In this document: in pieces, positions 12,180 through 23,345 of the stretch
Position numbering within the stretch: the stretch's first letter is position 1
How the letters are laid out: the number at the start of each line of letters is the position of its first letter
Source: Chiridota heheva
Taxonomy: Eukaryota > Echinodermata > Holothuroidea > Apodida > Chiridotidae
Length of the DNA: 64,000 nucleotides
Reading direction: 5' to 3'
NCBI GenBank assembly: GCA_020152595.1
Contig: JAIGNY010002845.1
Coordinates: 1,489,001-1,553,000 of the forward strand
Made by a program: the position numbers and the translations under genes
The notes under the pieces: model-generated
Told to the model about the DNA's origin: nothing
Seen by the model: only the letters and a program-made list of their open reading frames with translations
Databases searched by the model: none

Positions 12180-12438
12180 CATCATTGTAGTGATACTTCT
12201 TGTAGCAAGTAAAGAAATAGTTTAAACAGCTTTTATTTTCAAAATGGATTTTTATTTTAACAATGGACTGGAATAAGCCTTCACATTACCATTTTACTCC
12301 TTTTTTGGTACTTCATCATTGTAGTGATACTTCACAAGTAAAGAAATAGTTTACTTCTATTTTCAAAATGGATTTCTATTTTAACAATGGACTGGAATAA
12401 GCCTTCACATTACCATTTTACTCCTTTTTCAGTACTTC
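12180..12438 (+). repeat. tandem duplication, about 125-135 bp unit
   Basis: Two consecutive copies (about 12180-12316 and 12317-12438) share ATCATTGTAGTGATACTTC, CAATGGACTGGAATAAGCC and TTACCATTTTACTCC. The second copy also forms the left arm of the palindrome at 12354-12584. Confidence 0.75.
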
Positions 12439-12584
12439 ATAAACTCTGTACCAGAATAGCTAACATAATTTTTGCTTGCTATTCTGGTACAGAGTTTATC
12501 AAGTCCCAAAAAAGTATAATGGTAATGTGAAAAGGCTATAATCCAGTCCATTTTGACAATAGAAATCCATTTTGAAAATAGAAG
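12354..12584. repeat. large near-perfect palindrome, 107-bp arms
   Basis: The left arm (12354-12460) is inverted at 12478-12584 around a 17-nt spacer. The innermost 20 bp or more (AAACTCTGTACCAGAATAGC against its complement) match exactly, with scattered mismatches outward. It can form a long hairpin or cruciform, and a transcript would make double-stranded RNA. It is probably a fold-back element. Confidence 0.85.
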
Positions 12585-12647
12585 CTGTTTTTAGGTGTAT
12601 ATTAGTTTTCATGGTAATAGTAGTTCTTTCTCCATATTTAAAAAAAA

Positions 12648-12982
12648 AAGCATGGAAAATTGGCTCGCATGTAGAGTTTGACATGCATATCATTTTTGGA
12701 TATAGGGCCAACATAATTTTTGTAAGCCGTATTGAACAATTATAGTGACTAGTATGAAGCCAGCAGCCAGTATAAAAGTGATTAAGAGTACAGAACAAAT
12801 TATAACTAGTATAAAACAAGTTTGAAGCAATACAAGTACTGTACGTGTATACATGCACAGAATAAGGAATCAGTATAATAGGTCAGCAGATTTCAGCCAA
12901 ATTGTGCAATCTTCCTGAAAAGCATGGAAAATTGGCTCACATGTAGTTTGACATGCTTATCATTTTTGGATATTGGGCCAAC
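12648..12982 (+). repeat. direct repeat pair, about 65 bp
   Basis: AAGCATGGAAAATTGGCTC through TTTTGGATAT-GGGCCAAC occurs at about 12648-12713 and again at about 12918-12982 with few changes. Confidence 0.7.
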
Positions 12983-13136
12983 TTAAAATTTTTCCAAGTT
13001 GGTCGCCAAATTAAAAGTGGCAGCCAGCTGGCTGATAACAGCTATATGTAAATACTCATGGCTATGATATACCTTCTTATTTGATGAAAAATTCATGGTG
13101 AAACATTTTGATATAATCCTAAACATATATTTTTGC

Positions 13137-13553
13137 AATATGGCTGCCATTTTTGCAATATAGCTGCCATTTTTAAAATGGCTGCCATTTTTGCAATATA
13201 GCTGCCATTTTTAAAATGGCTGCCATTTTTGCAATATAGCTGCCATTTTTGCAATGGCTGCCATTTTTAAAATGGCTGCCATTTTTAAAATGGCTGCCAT
13301 TTTTAAAATGGCTGCCATTTTTAAAATGGCTGCCATTTAAAATGGCTGCCATTTTTAAAATGGCTGCCATTTTTAAAATGGCTGCCATTTTTAAAATGGC
13401 TGCCATTTTTAAAATGGCTGCCATATTTAAAAATGGCTGCCATATTTAAAAATGGCTGCCATATTTAAAAATGGCTGCCATATTTAAAATGGCTGCCATA
13501 TTTAAAATGGCTGCCATATTTAAAATGGCTGCCATATTTAAAAATGGCTGCCA
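13137..13553. repeat. 18/19-bp ATGGCTGCCAT minisatellite
   Basis: About 22 head-to-tail units built on AAAATGGCTGCCATTTTT, with variants in spacer length and sequence (TTTTTGCAATATAG, TTTTTAAA, ATTTAAAA) grouped in blocks. Each unit is a palindrome around its central base, so both strands read ATGGC-GCCAT. Open frames across it on both strands are artefacts. Confidence 0.92.
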
Positions 13554-13774
13554 TATAGTTATGTATATGTGATGTATGTCTATGGTACTAAATTATCATG
13601 TTTGTCCATGGTGGGATACAAACAATTACACATCTAACACAACTGTAGTATGCAAGTTGTGGTTAGACCCTAGAGAGGTGTTTATTGGAAATTCATCTTT
13701 CACGTTATAAACTTTCAAATTTATGCAAGTTATCAGGGCATTAATCAACAACATATGTGTATATACATAAAGCA

Positions 13775-14070
13775 ACGTCTTTCTTAGGAGAAATGGTTCA
13801 TCAATCATTCAGTTAATGCACACATCACCTCAGGCATATGATGCACAGATATTCTTCTAATTTCTTTACAAATTTCTCCCACTAAGACACCTAACATGAA
13901 TGAGTGATTTCAATTCACAAAAGAGCCCTGATTACTCAGCACTGGCTTTCTGTAATCTTATACTACTCACAAATAACCTTGGGCTACTTGGCTGTGGTGT
14001 GCGTGAGTTTTCAGGATTAACTCGAGTGTCTGGTGCGGATTTGCTTAAAAAGAAAATTTTCAGCATGTAG
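13775..14070 (+). repeat. dispersed repeat, copy 2 of the 10.5-kb pair
   Basis: Carries the same ordered blocks as 10457-10925 (TTAGGAGAAATGGTTCATCA, CAGCACTGGCTTTCTGTAAT, ACTTGGCTGTGGTGTGCGTG), then diverges. With the 9.3/10.9-kb pair it shows repeated local copying in this interval. Confidence 0.6.
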
Positions 14071-14190
14071 GTTTTAGACGAGGTGAAATTTTGGGTTTAA
14101 TTTGTGTTAGGTTGCACCAATGAAAATCATAATTGAATAGATGTTACATTGCAGCCATTTTAGAGGATGTATCAAATATTTTTGTTTATT

Positions 14191-14466
14191 ATTAAAGAAA
14201 GTTATCGTCCCATAAATACATTCAGAAGTGAATGCCGCCGTGGTGGTAACGTCACTTCGGGTTTTTAATTTTTCCTATAGATCACGAGAAATCTGTGGTG
14301 TTATCAATTTTATATCAGCTGGATTAAACACAAGGGCCTTCATGTGCTATCAATAACATCACATATTTCTCGCAATCAATAAGGAAAATTGAAACCAGAA
14401 GTGACTTTAGCAGCACGACATTGTTCACTTCTGAATTTATTGATGGGACAATACCTTTCCTTTAAT
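14191..14466. mobile_element. fold-back element, about 120-bp inverted arms
   Basis: The left arm (about 14191-14318) holds ATTCAGAAGTGAA, GTCACTTCGGGTT and CACGAGAAATCTGTG. All recur in reverse complement and reverse order at about 14344-14466 (CACATATTTCTCGCA, AACCAGAAGTGAC, TTCACTTCTGAAT). The central spacer is short. It is non-coding and consistent with a MITE or fold-back transposon. Confidence 0.8.
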
Positions 14467-15775
14467 ATTTGAGGGGAAAGGAAGGGTATAATACCCCATA
14501 AAGGTGTTTCCTCTGATAAGTATGAGTTGCATATGAAACAATTAATTTCAAAGCACTTAATCAAAATGTTTACAGTTTTCAAAGGCAGTTTTTAACTTCA
14601 AAATGTTTGAGGTATTTAAAAAGCTGAGGCAATTGATCAAGTGTTGTGTCACTGTAGTAGTTGATAGTGGGTGTTGCAAATATTTATAAATGATTATTAC
14701 CAATGCTTCTGATCAATTTAGTGATGGAGATTATATGTGATGGATGTAATCAGGGATGTAGCCAGAAAACTAAAAGGGAGGGGGGGGAGGGGGCGGAGCG
14801 ACTTTTGTGAAAGAAAAATTCTAAAGGGTATGAAATTAAGGGATTTTTTCCAGGAATTTTAGCGTTTTTTTCTTCAGAAAATTGACTGTTATTTTGGAAT
14901 TGAATTTATCGGATAATTAACCAAATTTTTCGGATAATTAACCAAATTTTTCAGATCATTAGCAATAAGAGAGGCTCAGCTCACACATGCCATAATTAAA
15001 CTGTTAGTTATTAATTAAGCTGCCCAAAAAATTAATATTCAGCCCTCCCCCCCAAAAAAAAAAGAGGGGACAGGGGACTGCTCCCACCCCACTAGCTATA
15101 TCCCTGGATGTATTGTGTAATAACAAGATGATGGGCTAAGAAGGGTGAGTCACCCCCTAAAAATCCCAAACTAACACCACTACCACCGCACAAAAAAATC
15201 AAAGATGCCCAGACTTAGTAAAGAACTAATCAATGTTGTCTTTGAAATTGTAAACAGAATTGGAGCTACCTACCTACCCACTCAGGTAAACCATTCCACT
15301 CATGTCATGCCTTATACCATACAGTACTCTATGAGTAAGATGAACACGCTTGACCACTATGTGCATCATTTTAATGCTTCAGTGATTCTCGTATTATCTT
15401 CATGTTTCTTGAACTATGCAATGTCTTTTAGTCTTTCCCCTTCAAATATCTTAGCTTTATATATCTATTCATATCGATAACTGAAATTTGCCAATGTGTA
15501 CACAAGTGATTCATATGAATAAAAAGTTTAAAATATTTACAGTGTTAAGGGTAAAGCAGATAATTCCATACATCATGGGTCTTGCATATTGTCTTCCAAT
15601 TTAAATTAAGTTTTTCTTTAGGTAAGAAATTACATAAATGTATTATTGTATTTGTAATCTTTTTTAGATAATGAAAAAAAAAATGTATAATGGTAAACCT
15701 GTAACTGATTTCATCAGGATTTTTGGCATTTTTTCTTGACTTTGTACATTTACTACATTAGGTTTAGATTTATAT
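14467..15775. other. no gene seen; purine and pyrimidine tracts
   Basis: Mostly AT-rich. G-runs occur at 14775-14805 and a C-run/A-run/G-run block at 15040-15085. The 91-residue frame at 15205-15480 has no family resemblance or splice context, so I do not call it. Confidence 0.45.
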
Positions 15776-16010
15776 GAGGTACAGTGGTTAGATAAATAGT
15801 CTTGCTCGTATGCGAAAGGTACCAGGTTCGATTTCTGCTGCAAGTTCTGCATTGCGTCCTTGAGCAAGACACTTTTCTGCACTTTTTCCAGTCCACTCAG
15901 CTGTAAAAAAGGAGTACCAGTATTGCTGGGGAGTTAACCTGCGATGGACTGGCTTCCCCTCCAGGGGGAGTCTTGTGCTCTCATTTGCTTACACCATACA
16001 CCAGGGATAA
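15776..16010 (+). mobile_element. tRNA-derived SINE
   Basis: The head carries an A-box-like TACAGTGGTTA (near 15780) and a B box GGTTCGATTTC (near 15825). The body holds TTGAGCAAGACACTT, CCAGTCCACTCAGCTGTAAA and TGCGATGGACTGGC, a body type I associate with SINE2 elements of aquatic animals (recalled, not searched). No coding potential. The 3' limit is approximate. Confidence 0.75.
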
Positions 16011-16084
16011 GCATGGACATAATGGCTTGGACAGATTGAATTTACCAATGTTTATAATGTCCCGACAGAAAAACCCTTTGAGTA

Positions 16085-16600
16085 TCAAGGCATCCACGGC
16101 TGTTTTATTAACCAGTTGTGGGGAATTGTATAGAGACCCACCTGTGATCGAACCAGGGATGGTAGATTAGAAAGTGGAAAGCGATCATTACATCAAGACA
16201 TCCATGGTTGTTTTATTAACCAGTTGTGGGGAATTGTGTAGAGACCCACCTGGGATTGAACCAGGGATGGTAGATTAGAAAGTGGGAAGCGATCACTACA
16301 TCAAGATGTCCACGGCTGTTTTATTAACCAGTTGTGGGGCATTGTGCAGACCCACCTGGGATTAAACCAGAGATAGAAGATTAGAAAGTGGGAAGTGATC
16401 ATTACATCAAGATGTCCACGGCTGTTATATTAAACAGTTGTGGGAAATTGTGTAGAGACCCACCTGGGATCGAACCATAGATGGTAGATTTGAAAGTGGG
16501 AGGCGATCACTACATCAAGATGTCCATGGCTGTTTTATTAACCAGTTGTGAAAAATTGTGTAGAGACCCACCTGGGATCAAACCAGGGATAAAAATGGGA
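16085..16600 (-). repeat. tandem array of five 108-bp tRNA-like units
   Basis: Units recur with a period of about 106-108 bp (anchor words at 16091, 16199, 16307, 16413, 16521). On the minus strand the better-preserved copies contain CCTGGTTCGATCCCAGG, a B box inside a perfect 5-bp T stem, preceded by AGTGATCGC, a candidate A-box region. So this is a tandemly amplified tRNA-derived (SINE-head-like) sequence directly beside a SINE. Copies differ by scattered substitutions, and the T stem decays in the outer units. Confidence 0.75.
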
Positions 16601-17190
16601 AGCAATCATGTCTCTTATTATCTAAACAAAAGATTATTTAAACCAGAGATTATTTAAATAATATACTAAACATTCACTGCCTCTCATTGCTCCCACACCC
16701 AATAACAAGGAGTTACTTTTTAGCTATATAGTAACATGAAGTTCACATATTCCTTTAACAATAGATATGCATTTACTTATGCAATTAGGAGAATTATTAA
16801 TGTTTATTATTTTTATCATCAAAACAAGTCAGCAATATATGGACTTAACTCAAAGTATGGACTATAATGTACTAATCTTGACCAGTCTTTGAAAATTTGA
16901 TCAATAAACATGTCAGCTTCATATGAACACAATGGACATGTATAACATGTCAGGTTTGTATTACCAGATCACTTTTAAATAAACATTCCAGAATGTATAA
17001 ACATATTAGGTAAATAACATGCTTGTATAACATAATAAAAACCCAAGTTATAAACCAAGCAGATGTTTATGAACTACTGTATAAACATCTGCATATCAAT
17101 TATGTATAAAAGTACTAGATGAAAATATTGTTTATAAGCATGCCACATATGTGTAACATACTACAGTATATATCTATAGACATATCAGAT
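16600..17190. other. no gene seen; ACATGT-rich
   Basis: AT-rich sequence with scattered ACATGTC, ACATATTA and GCATGCC words that look like diverged members of the array that follows. Confidence 0.4.
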
Positions 17191-17197
17191 ATGTTTT

Positions 17198-17372
17198 AAA
17201 CATGTCAAATAAACATGTCATATTGTATAAACATGTTATATATATATATACATATATATATAAACATGTCATATATATACATATATATATATAAACATGT
17301 CATATATATATATACATATATATATAAACATGTCATATATATACATATACATATATATATAAACATGTCAGA
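17198..17372. repeat. AAACATGTCA/(AT)n composite minisatellite
   Basis: AAACATGTCA or AAACATGTTA occurs at 17198, 17211, 17229, 17262, 17293, 17324 and 17361, separated by (AT)n-(AC) blocks of roughly 10-27 bp. Open frames through it are simple-sequence artefacts. Confidence 0.85.
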
Positions 17373-17805
17373 TATGTACACACATTTCAGATATACTAAC
17401 ATTTCAGATGTGTGCATATAGTCACATTTATATAAAGATAACAGAAAATATAAATGTACAATCAAACACTTTCAAGCATTCTTATCTTATATTAGGTAGT
17501 TATTTTGCACATTTGTGTGTCATCAAGTGCAGTTACTTCCTGATGTTTCGAAATCATTTCAGTACTTGTGTCAAGTTTTGCAGTGCAGTCTTTTTTGACA
17601 TTTTTGTTTATGTTCCATGGTTTCACAGGTGCGCCAGGAGATGCTAAAGGGAATGGGTGGAGGGACTAGACTCATTGGTTGGCAAAATAATACAAAACAC
17701 ATGATTTAGTTCAAGATTTGTTGTTATTGCTACCAATAGATTAAGAAAATAGACCAAAGGTTCCAGACCCCCAGCTTTGCTGTTTCACAGGGGTGGCCCA
17801 CCCTT

Positions 17806-17890
17806 CCCCTCCGTGGGCCTGCCCTACCCCCTGGGGTCGGTCCTGTCCCTTGGGGGTCCGCCCTGCCCCTTGGGGGTCAGCCTTACCCCT
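17806..17890. repeat. 24-bp CCCTTGGGGGTC tandem repeat
   Basis: Three to four degenerate units built on CCCTGCCCCTTGGGGGTC. A GC-rich island within AT-rich DNA. Confidence 0.7.
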
Positions 17891-18155
17891 GATGAGAAAA
17901 AAATACATATATATTTTAGATTAAATTATTATTTTTAAGTTAATAATCTTAATTAGCCTCATTAATGAAATACCATACTGTACATGGATATAGAACACAG
18001 AATGATATCATACAGTAGTAAGCAATTGTTCTGTTTGGCTAATGACTGGTCTTACAAGTCAGAATATTCATTCTGAGATGTATTATAGCTAAAAACCCAG
18101 AGATTCTTCACCAGGGGATTGAGCCTTAAAGGGGCCCCTGGAAAAGACGCAGCAC

Positions 18156-18167
18156 TGCGCGTGCGCA
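18156..18167. promoter_or_regulatory. perfect NRF-1-type palindrome
   Basis: TGCGCGTGCGCA fits the NRF-1 consensus YGCGCAYGCGCR on the reverse strand. No transcription start or exon is visible nearby, so this is only a candidate site. Confidence 0.3.
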
Positions 18168-18512
18168 GTAACTTGCCCCTCAACAAGTCTAGCACCCTGC
18201 CCCTTTTTAAATGAAGCTAGGGGTCTGGGTTCTTCACGTTCATTCATAGGGGGTCTACATGTTCACATGGGTTCTAGATCTCCAAAATTGGGAGTTTTGG
18301 ATAACCATCCCTCTCTGGCATTCCCATGCATGTATGTAATTGGATCAAGTGTGAAATTTCTCTATTATACAATATTTGTTTGAAGATATACATTATAATA
18401 GTAAATGCATTATTGAATGTATGTATGAAAGAACAGAGTAGTATATGCATTATGAGAATCTATATGTACATTGTGGTTATTGATATTATAAAAGTAAACA
18501 ATCTAATGAGAA

Positions 18513-20010
18513 TTAAAGTGGTCCTGCCATGGGGGTCGGATCTTATGTTAAATATGTTATTTGGATTATTTGATTTGCAAAAATATAACTTTTTCTGCAC
18601 AAAACCTCATCAGTTGCGAGAAAATCGCAAAAGAAAAATGCATTTTTTGTCACCTTGACACAAATACCCAGAACAAGGCTCACTATGCAATGACGTCATT
18701 TTGGGAACGACTGTATGTAAACAATACACTGATACCACGTATAACGTGTGACCGCCATTGAAATTTTACAACTAGTATTGACAGCATCTCTGTTTGTTTT
18801 TTTAAAATATTACATTTTCCATTATGCAATATTACATTTTGCTGCAGCATTGTGTAGTTGGAGGATGCAGTAATATAAATTTTCAAACTAAAAGTCTTTT
18901 TCTAATGGCAAAGGGCAACAAAATAATACAAATCTGGACATGTTTTCTGCACTTGACATGAACCAAGTTTTCAGGGCTTACTGGGTACAGTGTCATATTC
19001 AGCTTATGCCAGATTGTAACCCGTTCTGTTTGATTTAAAGAGTTGCTAGATCGCATCGTCTCTGACGTGAAAGTTTAACTGTTCCGCGAGTAATACAATT
19101 TCAAATGAAATAAAAAAGAAAACTGTGAGATTTGAACTCATAACCTCTCGCTCAAAAGACGAAGCTGTAACCGACTGGTAATAAATCAGTAATAAATTTG
19201 TATGATTGATTTCATATATAGTGTGAAATATGATCGAAGGAAGAAAAATCAATAAAATAGAATTGAATTGTAATTATTGTGTCCATATGCCAAGCTGTTC
19301 CATTTAGCTATCAAAACTTTAAAAATATAAGTAATAAAATTCGCACAATTTCTTCAAAAACATTCAATTCAAGTGCAAAAACGCAAACGGATTTGCATGA
19401 ATGAAGTATTTAGTTCACGTAGGCCTGTTGTATATTTCCACTAGACGTAAAAACAAATGATATAGATGTTGCAAATGCTTCAATTTGATTATGCTTAACA
19501 AAATATTACTTGCGAAACACTTAAGAATTTCATGCTGATTACGCAGGCTTTGTACTGTATTACCGTGTAAGGGTTGTAAACCTGATCCTTCTTTGTCTGC
19601 AAGTGGTTCAAATTCAAAAGGAACGACATCCCTTTATTATGAGAATTCATTATTTCCAAATCATTTTTATCATAGCTTGAACTTGAAAACGACAAATTAA
19701 GATCTGAACAGCCCGAAAACTTTTCACAATCAGGCGCTATTTGTACGTGGTCAGTATGTGTGTGATGGATGCATTGTTTAAGATCGGCAGTCTCTGAAAT
19801 GACGTAGCAAACTTATGACGTCACAAATCCCTTTCAACTTTTTTTCAGAGCAAGCAATAAATGATCAATTTTTAAGTCCTTTTTCATTATGAAAATGGAC
19901 TTAAAACCAGGATTTCTTGACGGATTATTGAATTTTGAATTTAGGGATATGAAAAACCTACATCAGGTTAAATCTCACTTTTTTTAGAAGGCACGGCAGG
20001 ACCACTTTAA
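18513..20010. mobile_element. 1.5-kb non-autonomous DNA transposon, TTAA-flanked
   Basis: TTAA (18513-18516) followed by AGTGGTCCTGCC, and GGCAGGACCACT (19995-20006) followed by TTAA (20007-20010), give a 12-bp perfect terminal inverted repeat with a TTAA duplication. TTAA target choice is the mark of piggyBac-type elements, although the terminal bases are not the usual ones. The roughly 1,490-bp interior has no transposase-like frame. It holds two CRE octamers (18691, 19816), one near each end, and a tRNA-like segment. Confidence 0.7.
19122..19182 (-). repeat. tRNA-Lys-like segment (pseudo-tRNA or SINE head)
   Basis: On the minus strand: A-box-like ACCAGTCGGTTA (19168-19179), an anticodon-like stem with loop CTTTTGA (19152-19158, would be UUU), and a T-arm TGAGTTCAAATCTCA (19126-19140) with a 4-bp stem. 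No 7-bp acceptor stem closes it, so a working tRNA is unlikely. Confidence 0.45.
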
Positions 20011-20392
20011 ATAAATTATTGCAAATGAGTTACAGTACTTGTTCCTCATGTTATTATTAGTAAATTTTCTATGCAAGATTTATTTAAAGACATGTTATAT
20101 GAAAAATTATATTTATTATCAATGATACCCAAGTTGCTACTTCCTGCTTAAACCCTTTAACTACTGAACTAGATATGCCGCTAATAAAACAAACAACCCA
20201 AAAAATGTAAAATGCTGAAGAATAAATATCATAATTCAGTTGGTATCCAATTTTCATACCAATAATTTGAAGCAAATTAAACAAAATTTTACAAATATTG
20301 AAAAGAACTATTAGGAGGAAAACCTCATTTGTTTAGTCATCAAGTTATGCAATGATAAACTTTCAAAAATGTATTCTTATACACCCAAGGTT

Positions 20393-20770
20393 AAAGGATT
20401 AGTTCAGTGGTCAAGCAATTCCATCTTATATGAAAGAGAATATCAAGAAACAAAATGGTAGAAAAAGCATTCAAAAATGGTATTCCGTTAAGGAGATATC
20501 TGGGTTTAAAGTTTGTTATAATTTGTGTAGAAACGACTGAAATCAGACTTCTTGTGATGTTCATTGTCTCAGACTTCTAAGTCTTTAGGTATTCTATCAT
20601 ATTTTGTCCTGAGATTTTGTGGCCTTAAAAACCATGGGATATGTCAGGCAAGTAGTCAAACAGAATCTTGTAAGGGTAATTTATAATTTACCACTTGAAG
20701 AAAGTTTGAGGAAAAACAATTCAAATACTTAAAAAGTTAAATCAATTTTCTTTCAAATACATGAACAATT
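20393..20770 (+). mobile_element. MITE-family copy (partner at 49.3 kb)
   Basis: From TTAAAGGATTAGTTCAGTGG to about AATGGGATATGTCA-like sequence it aligns with 49341-49610: TCTTATATGAAAGAG, TTAAGGAGATATCT, TTTGTGTAGAAACRACTGAA and TTTTGTGGC. The right inverted end is missing or decayed in this copy. Confidence 0.65.
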
Positions 20771-20975
20771 GTTAAGAATGTGAGGATGATGGCACCAGCC
20801 TTCCAATGTAGACTTACTACACCAGTCATTTCTACACAGATAAGGCAGAACTTCAAATTTTTGACCACGTTTTGTTTCTATTGGGTGGGGATGCTTTAAT
20901 ACAGTAGATCTAGTTTATATAATGCACATTGGGACACAAAGATTATACATTTCATTAAAATCTATCATCCTTTTT

Positions 20976-21860
20976 AGTGAGCATGGTGGGTAATGGTGGG
21001 TCCATGCCATATGGGACAGTTTTGGGAATTTCTCAGAAAATGTCAGTGTTCCTCAGGATGCCAGATATCCTAATGGAAGGGACAAAATGGTGGGATGCCA
21101 GATTGAAGACTAGTTTCCTTAAAAAGGATTTCATACTTAGAAGGGTGGGATGCCAATATTCTTCAGGGATCCGTGTGACAGGGTGGGATGCCAGGGAGGG
21201 ATGGGACACGGGTGGGATGCCATGGGACACGGGGTGGGATGCCATGTGGGACACGGGGTAGGATGCCATGTGGGACACGGGTGGGATGCCATGTGGGACA
21301 CGGGGTGGGATGCCATGTGGGACACGGGGTGGGATGCCATGTGGGACACGGGGTGGGATGCCATGTGGGACACGGGTGGGATGCCATATGGGACACGGGG
21401 TGGGATGCCATGTGGGGCACGGGTGGGATGCCATATGGGACACGGGGTGGGATGCTATATGGGACACAGGGTGGGATGCTATGTGGGACACGGGGTGGGA
21501 TGCCATGTGGTGGGATGCCATGTAGGGACGCGGGGTGGGATGCCGTGTGGGACGCGGGGTGGGATGCCGCATGGGACGCGGGGTGGGATGCCGTGTGGGA
21601 CGGGGGGCGGGATGTCGTGTGGGACGCGGGGGGATGCTGTGGGATGCGGGGTGGGATGCCATGTGGGACTCGGGGTGGGATGCCATGTGGGACACGGGAT
21701 GGGATGCCATGTGAGATAGGTGTGGGATGCCATGTGGGACAAGGGGTGGTGGGATGCCATGTGGGACATGGGGTGGAATGTCATGTGGGAGATATGGTGG
21801 AATGCCATGTGGGAGATGTGGTGGAATGCCATGTGGGATAAGGGATGGAATGCCATGTGG
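20976..21860. repeat. 24-bp G-rich minisatellite
   Basis: About 28 units of GGGTGGGATGCCATGTGGGA-CACG with variants; a G-poor leader begins near 20976 and the dense array runs from about 21180. One strand is strongly G-rich with repeated GGG runs at short spacing. The unit is close to 24 bp, so long frames run on both strands (for example HPVSHMAS repeats on the minus strand); with no codon-level signal I treat them as artefacts. The array abuts and partly enters the 3.2-kb tandem duplication. Confidence 0.92.
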
Positions 21861-22761
21861 GACATGGGATACCATGTGGAGCTTCGTGTGAGATGCCATA
21901 TTTATAATTGGCCGGGTCGATATGGTGTCAATTTGCATGGGCATGCAAACCAAGACGGTATTAACCACTTTAGTTTAATAGTAAAACCTGCTAGAAAAAT
22001 AAATTGATGAAAGCTAGGTATTTATATACATTGCCAAACATACCATACTTCAATAAATTTTGGAAAATTGCTTCTAATCATACAGAAACAACCAATTAAC
22101 GCTCAAAGAAATACATAAAAAAATTCTATGGAATTACCTGTATGACATTATCAAATACCAATTCATCATACTGTACAAAAGCTTTAAATGCATTTAGGAA
22201 ATCTTTAAAATCCATATCTCCTGAACGGAATATGATATCAACCTGATTTTTGTACCAAATTGGCTCTAAAAGTATGCTCTTTTAAATACAATTTTACAAA
22301 AAAATCATCGGAATATTCCTTTAAGTGATATGGCTTGGAAGATAATATTCCTAATGGATTAGAGATAAAACTGATACTTAAAGAAGCCCTCGGCCGAAAT
22401 TTGAGGGCATGTTATTCTGGAGACTTTTCTTGCATTATGTGATAGTGTGAAATTTTGACATAAAAGTTAAAATCGACCGCATTTATTTGAAGTGAATGCT
22501 TAATTAATTTTCAACAAAATAGACATTTGGACTCAAAATGTCCCAAAATACAAACAAATATTGCTACCCATTTTTTGTTTCATTATTATTATTTCAATCG
22601 ATTCCAGACCTGGCAACCTTTAGGATCACCAAACTGTATTCTGGAACTACAAAAGTTGTTTTTTTGATAAGAAAAACTACTCTTCAAACAAAATGTACAA
22701 AACAAATGTTTACTGTGGCTGAAAAAAAATTACTACTGTACTTTCAGTTTCTCTTATTGTA

Positions 22762-22850
22762 CGAATCTGAATCGGTTAAGTCGGCAAAATCAATCCTTTA
22801 AGAGGAAATGAACGCCAACCGAGCGTAAAAAGTATGAGTAAAAAAAAATA
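22762..22850 (-). mobile_element. CR1-like 3' tail fragment (unit A)
   Basis: On the minus strand: a TACTCATACTTTTTACGCTC-like stretch, GTTCATTTCCTCTTAAAGG, GCCGACTTAACCGATTCAG. This matches the 3' end of the element at 33.65-34.05 kb. Only about 90 bp survive. Confidence 0.65.
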
Positions 22851-23345
22851 TAAAAAAAATAAATTAAAAAAAATAGATAAAATAAATCGTTATTCTGGTG
22901 CCAAAAAACGTACAATCGTATTCTCAACATTTTCCCGTATTAAATACGGCAAAATCGTACTAGTTGGCAGGTCTGCAATTTGACTTTCTTACTTATCAGA
23001 TTTTTCATGACTTTGAATTAGGGACTTAGGAGGATGGGTCACCTCACAGTAAAAACCCAAACACTTCCTGGTTAAAAGCAGCGAAATCGAACAGGTAAAA
23101 TTACACGTGAAATTTCCTATAAATTGAGTAAATTGACTGTTTACTGAGTAATTTTTTGTTTAAGTGTGTCAATGTACAGTTTGATAAATTCCACAATTAA
23201 ACTCCCAATCAGGAAGTAAGCATACAAACAGGAAAGTAAATTCCTTTCAAAGGGAAAGGTATGCCCCCCTCCTCTTATCTCACCCCTTAAGACTCCTTTG
23301 CTGGTTTGAAAAGTGAAGCAAGATATATTGCCACAAGATATTCAA

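Noticed and set aside
15205-15480. 91-residue plus-strand frame
   Set aside because: No recognisable domain and no splice or promoter evidence.
17630-17709. Possible terminal exon after TTTCACAG, reading VRQEMLKGMGGGTRLIGWQ
   Set aside because: The acceptor and frame look plausible, but the phase does not fit the upstream membrane-protein exon and no partner exon was found.
21033-21968. 311-residue His/Pro/Ser-rich frame and G/C/M-rich frames on the other strand
   Set aside because: Both come from the 24-bp minisatellite. Long frames exist on both strands, there is no independent coding signal, and unit B lacks the array.
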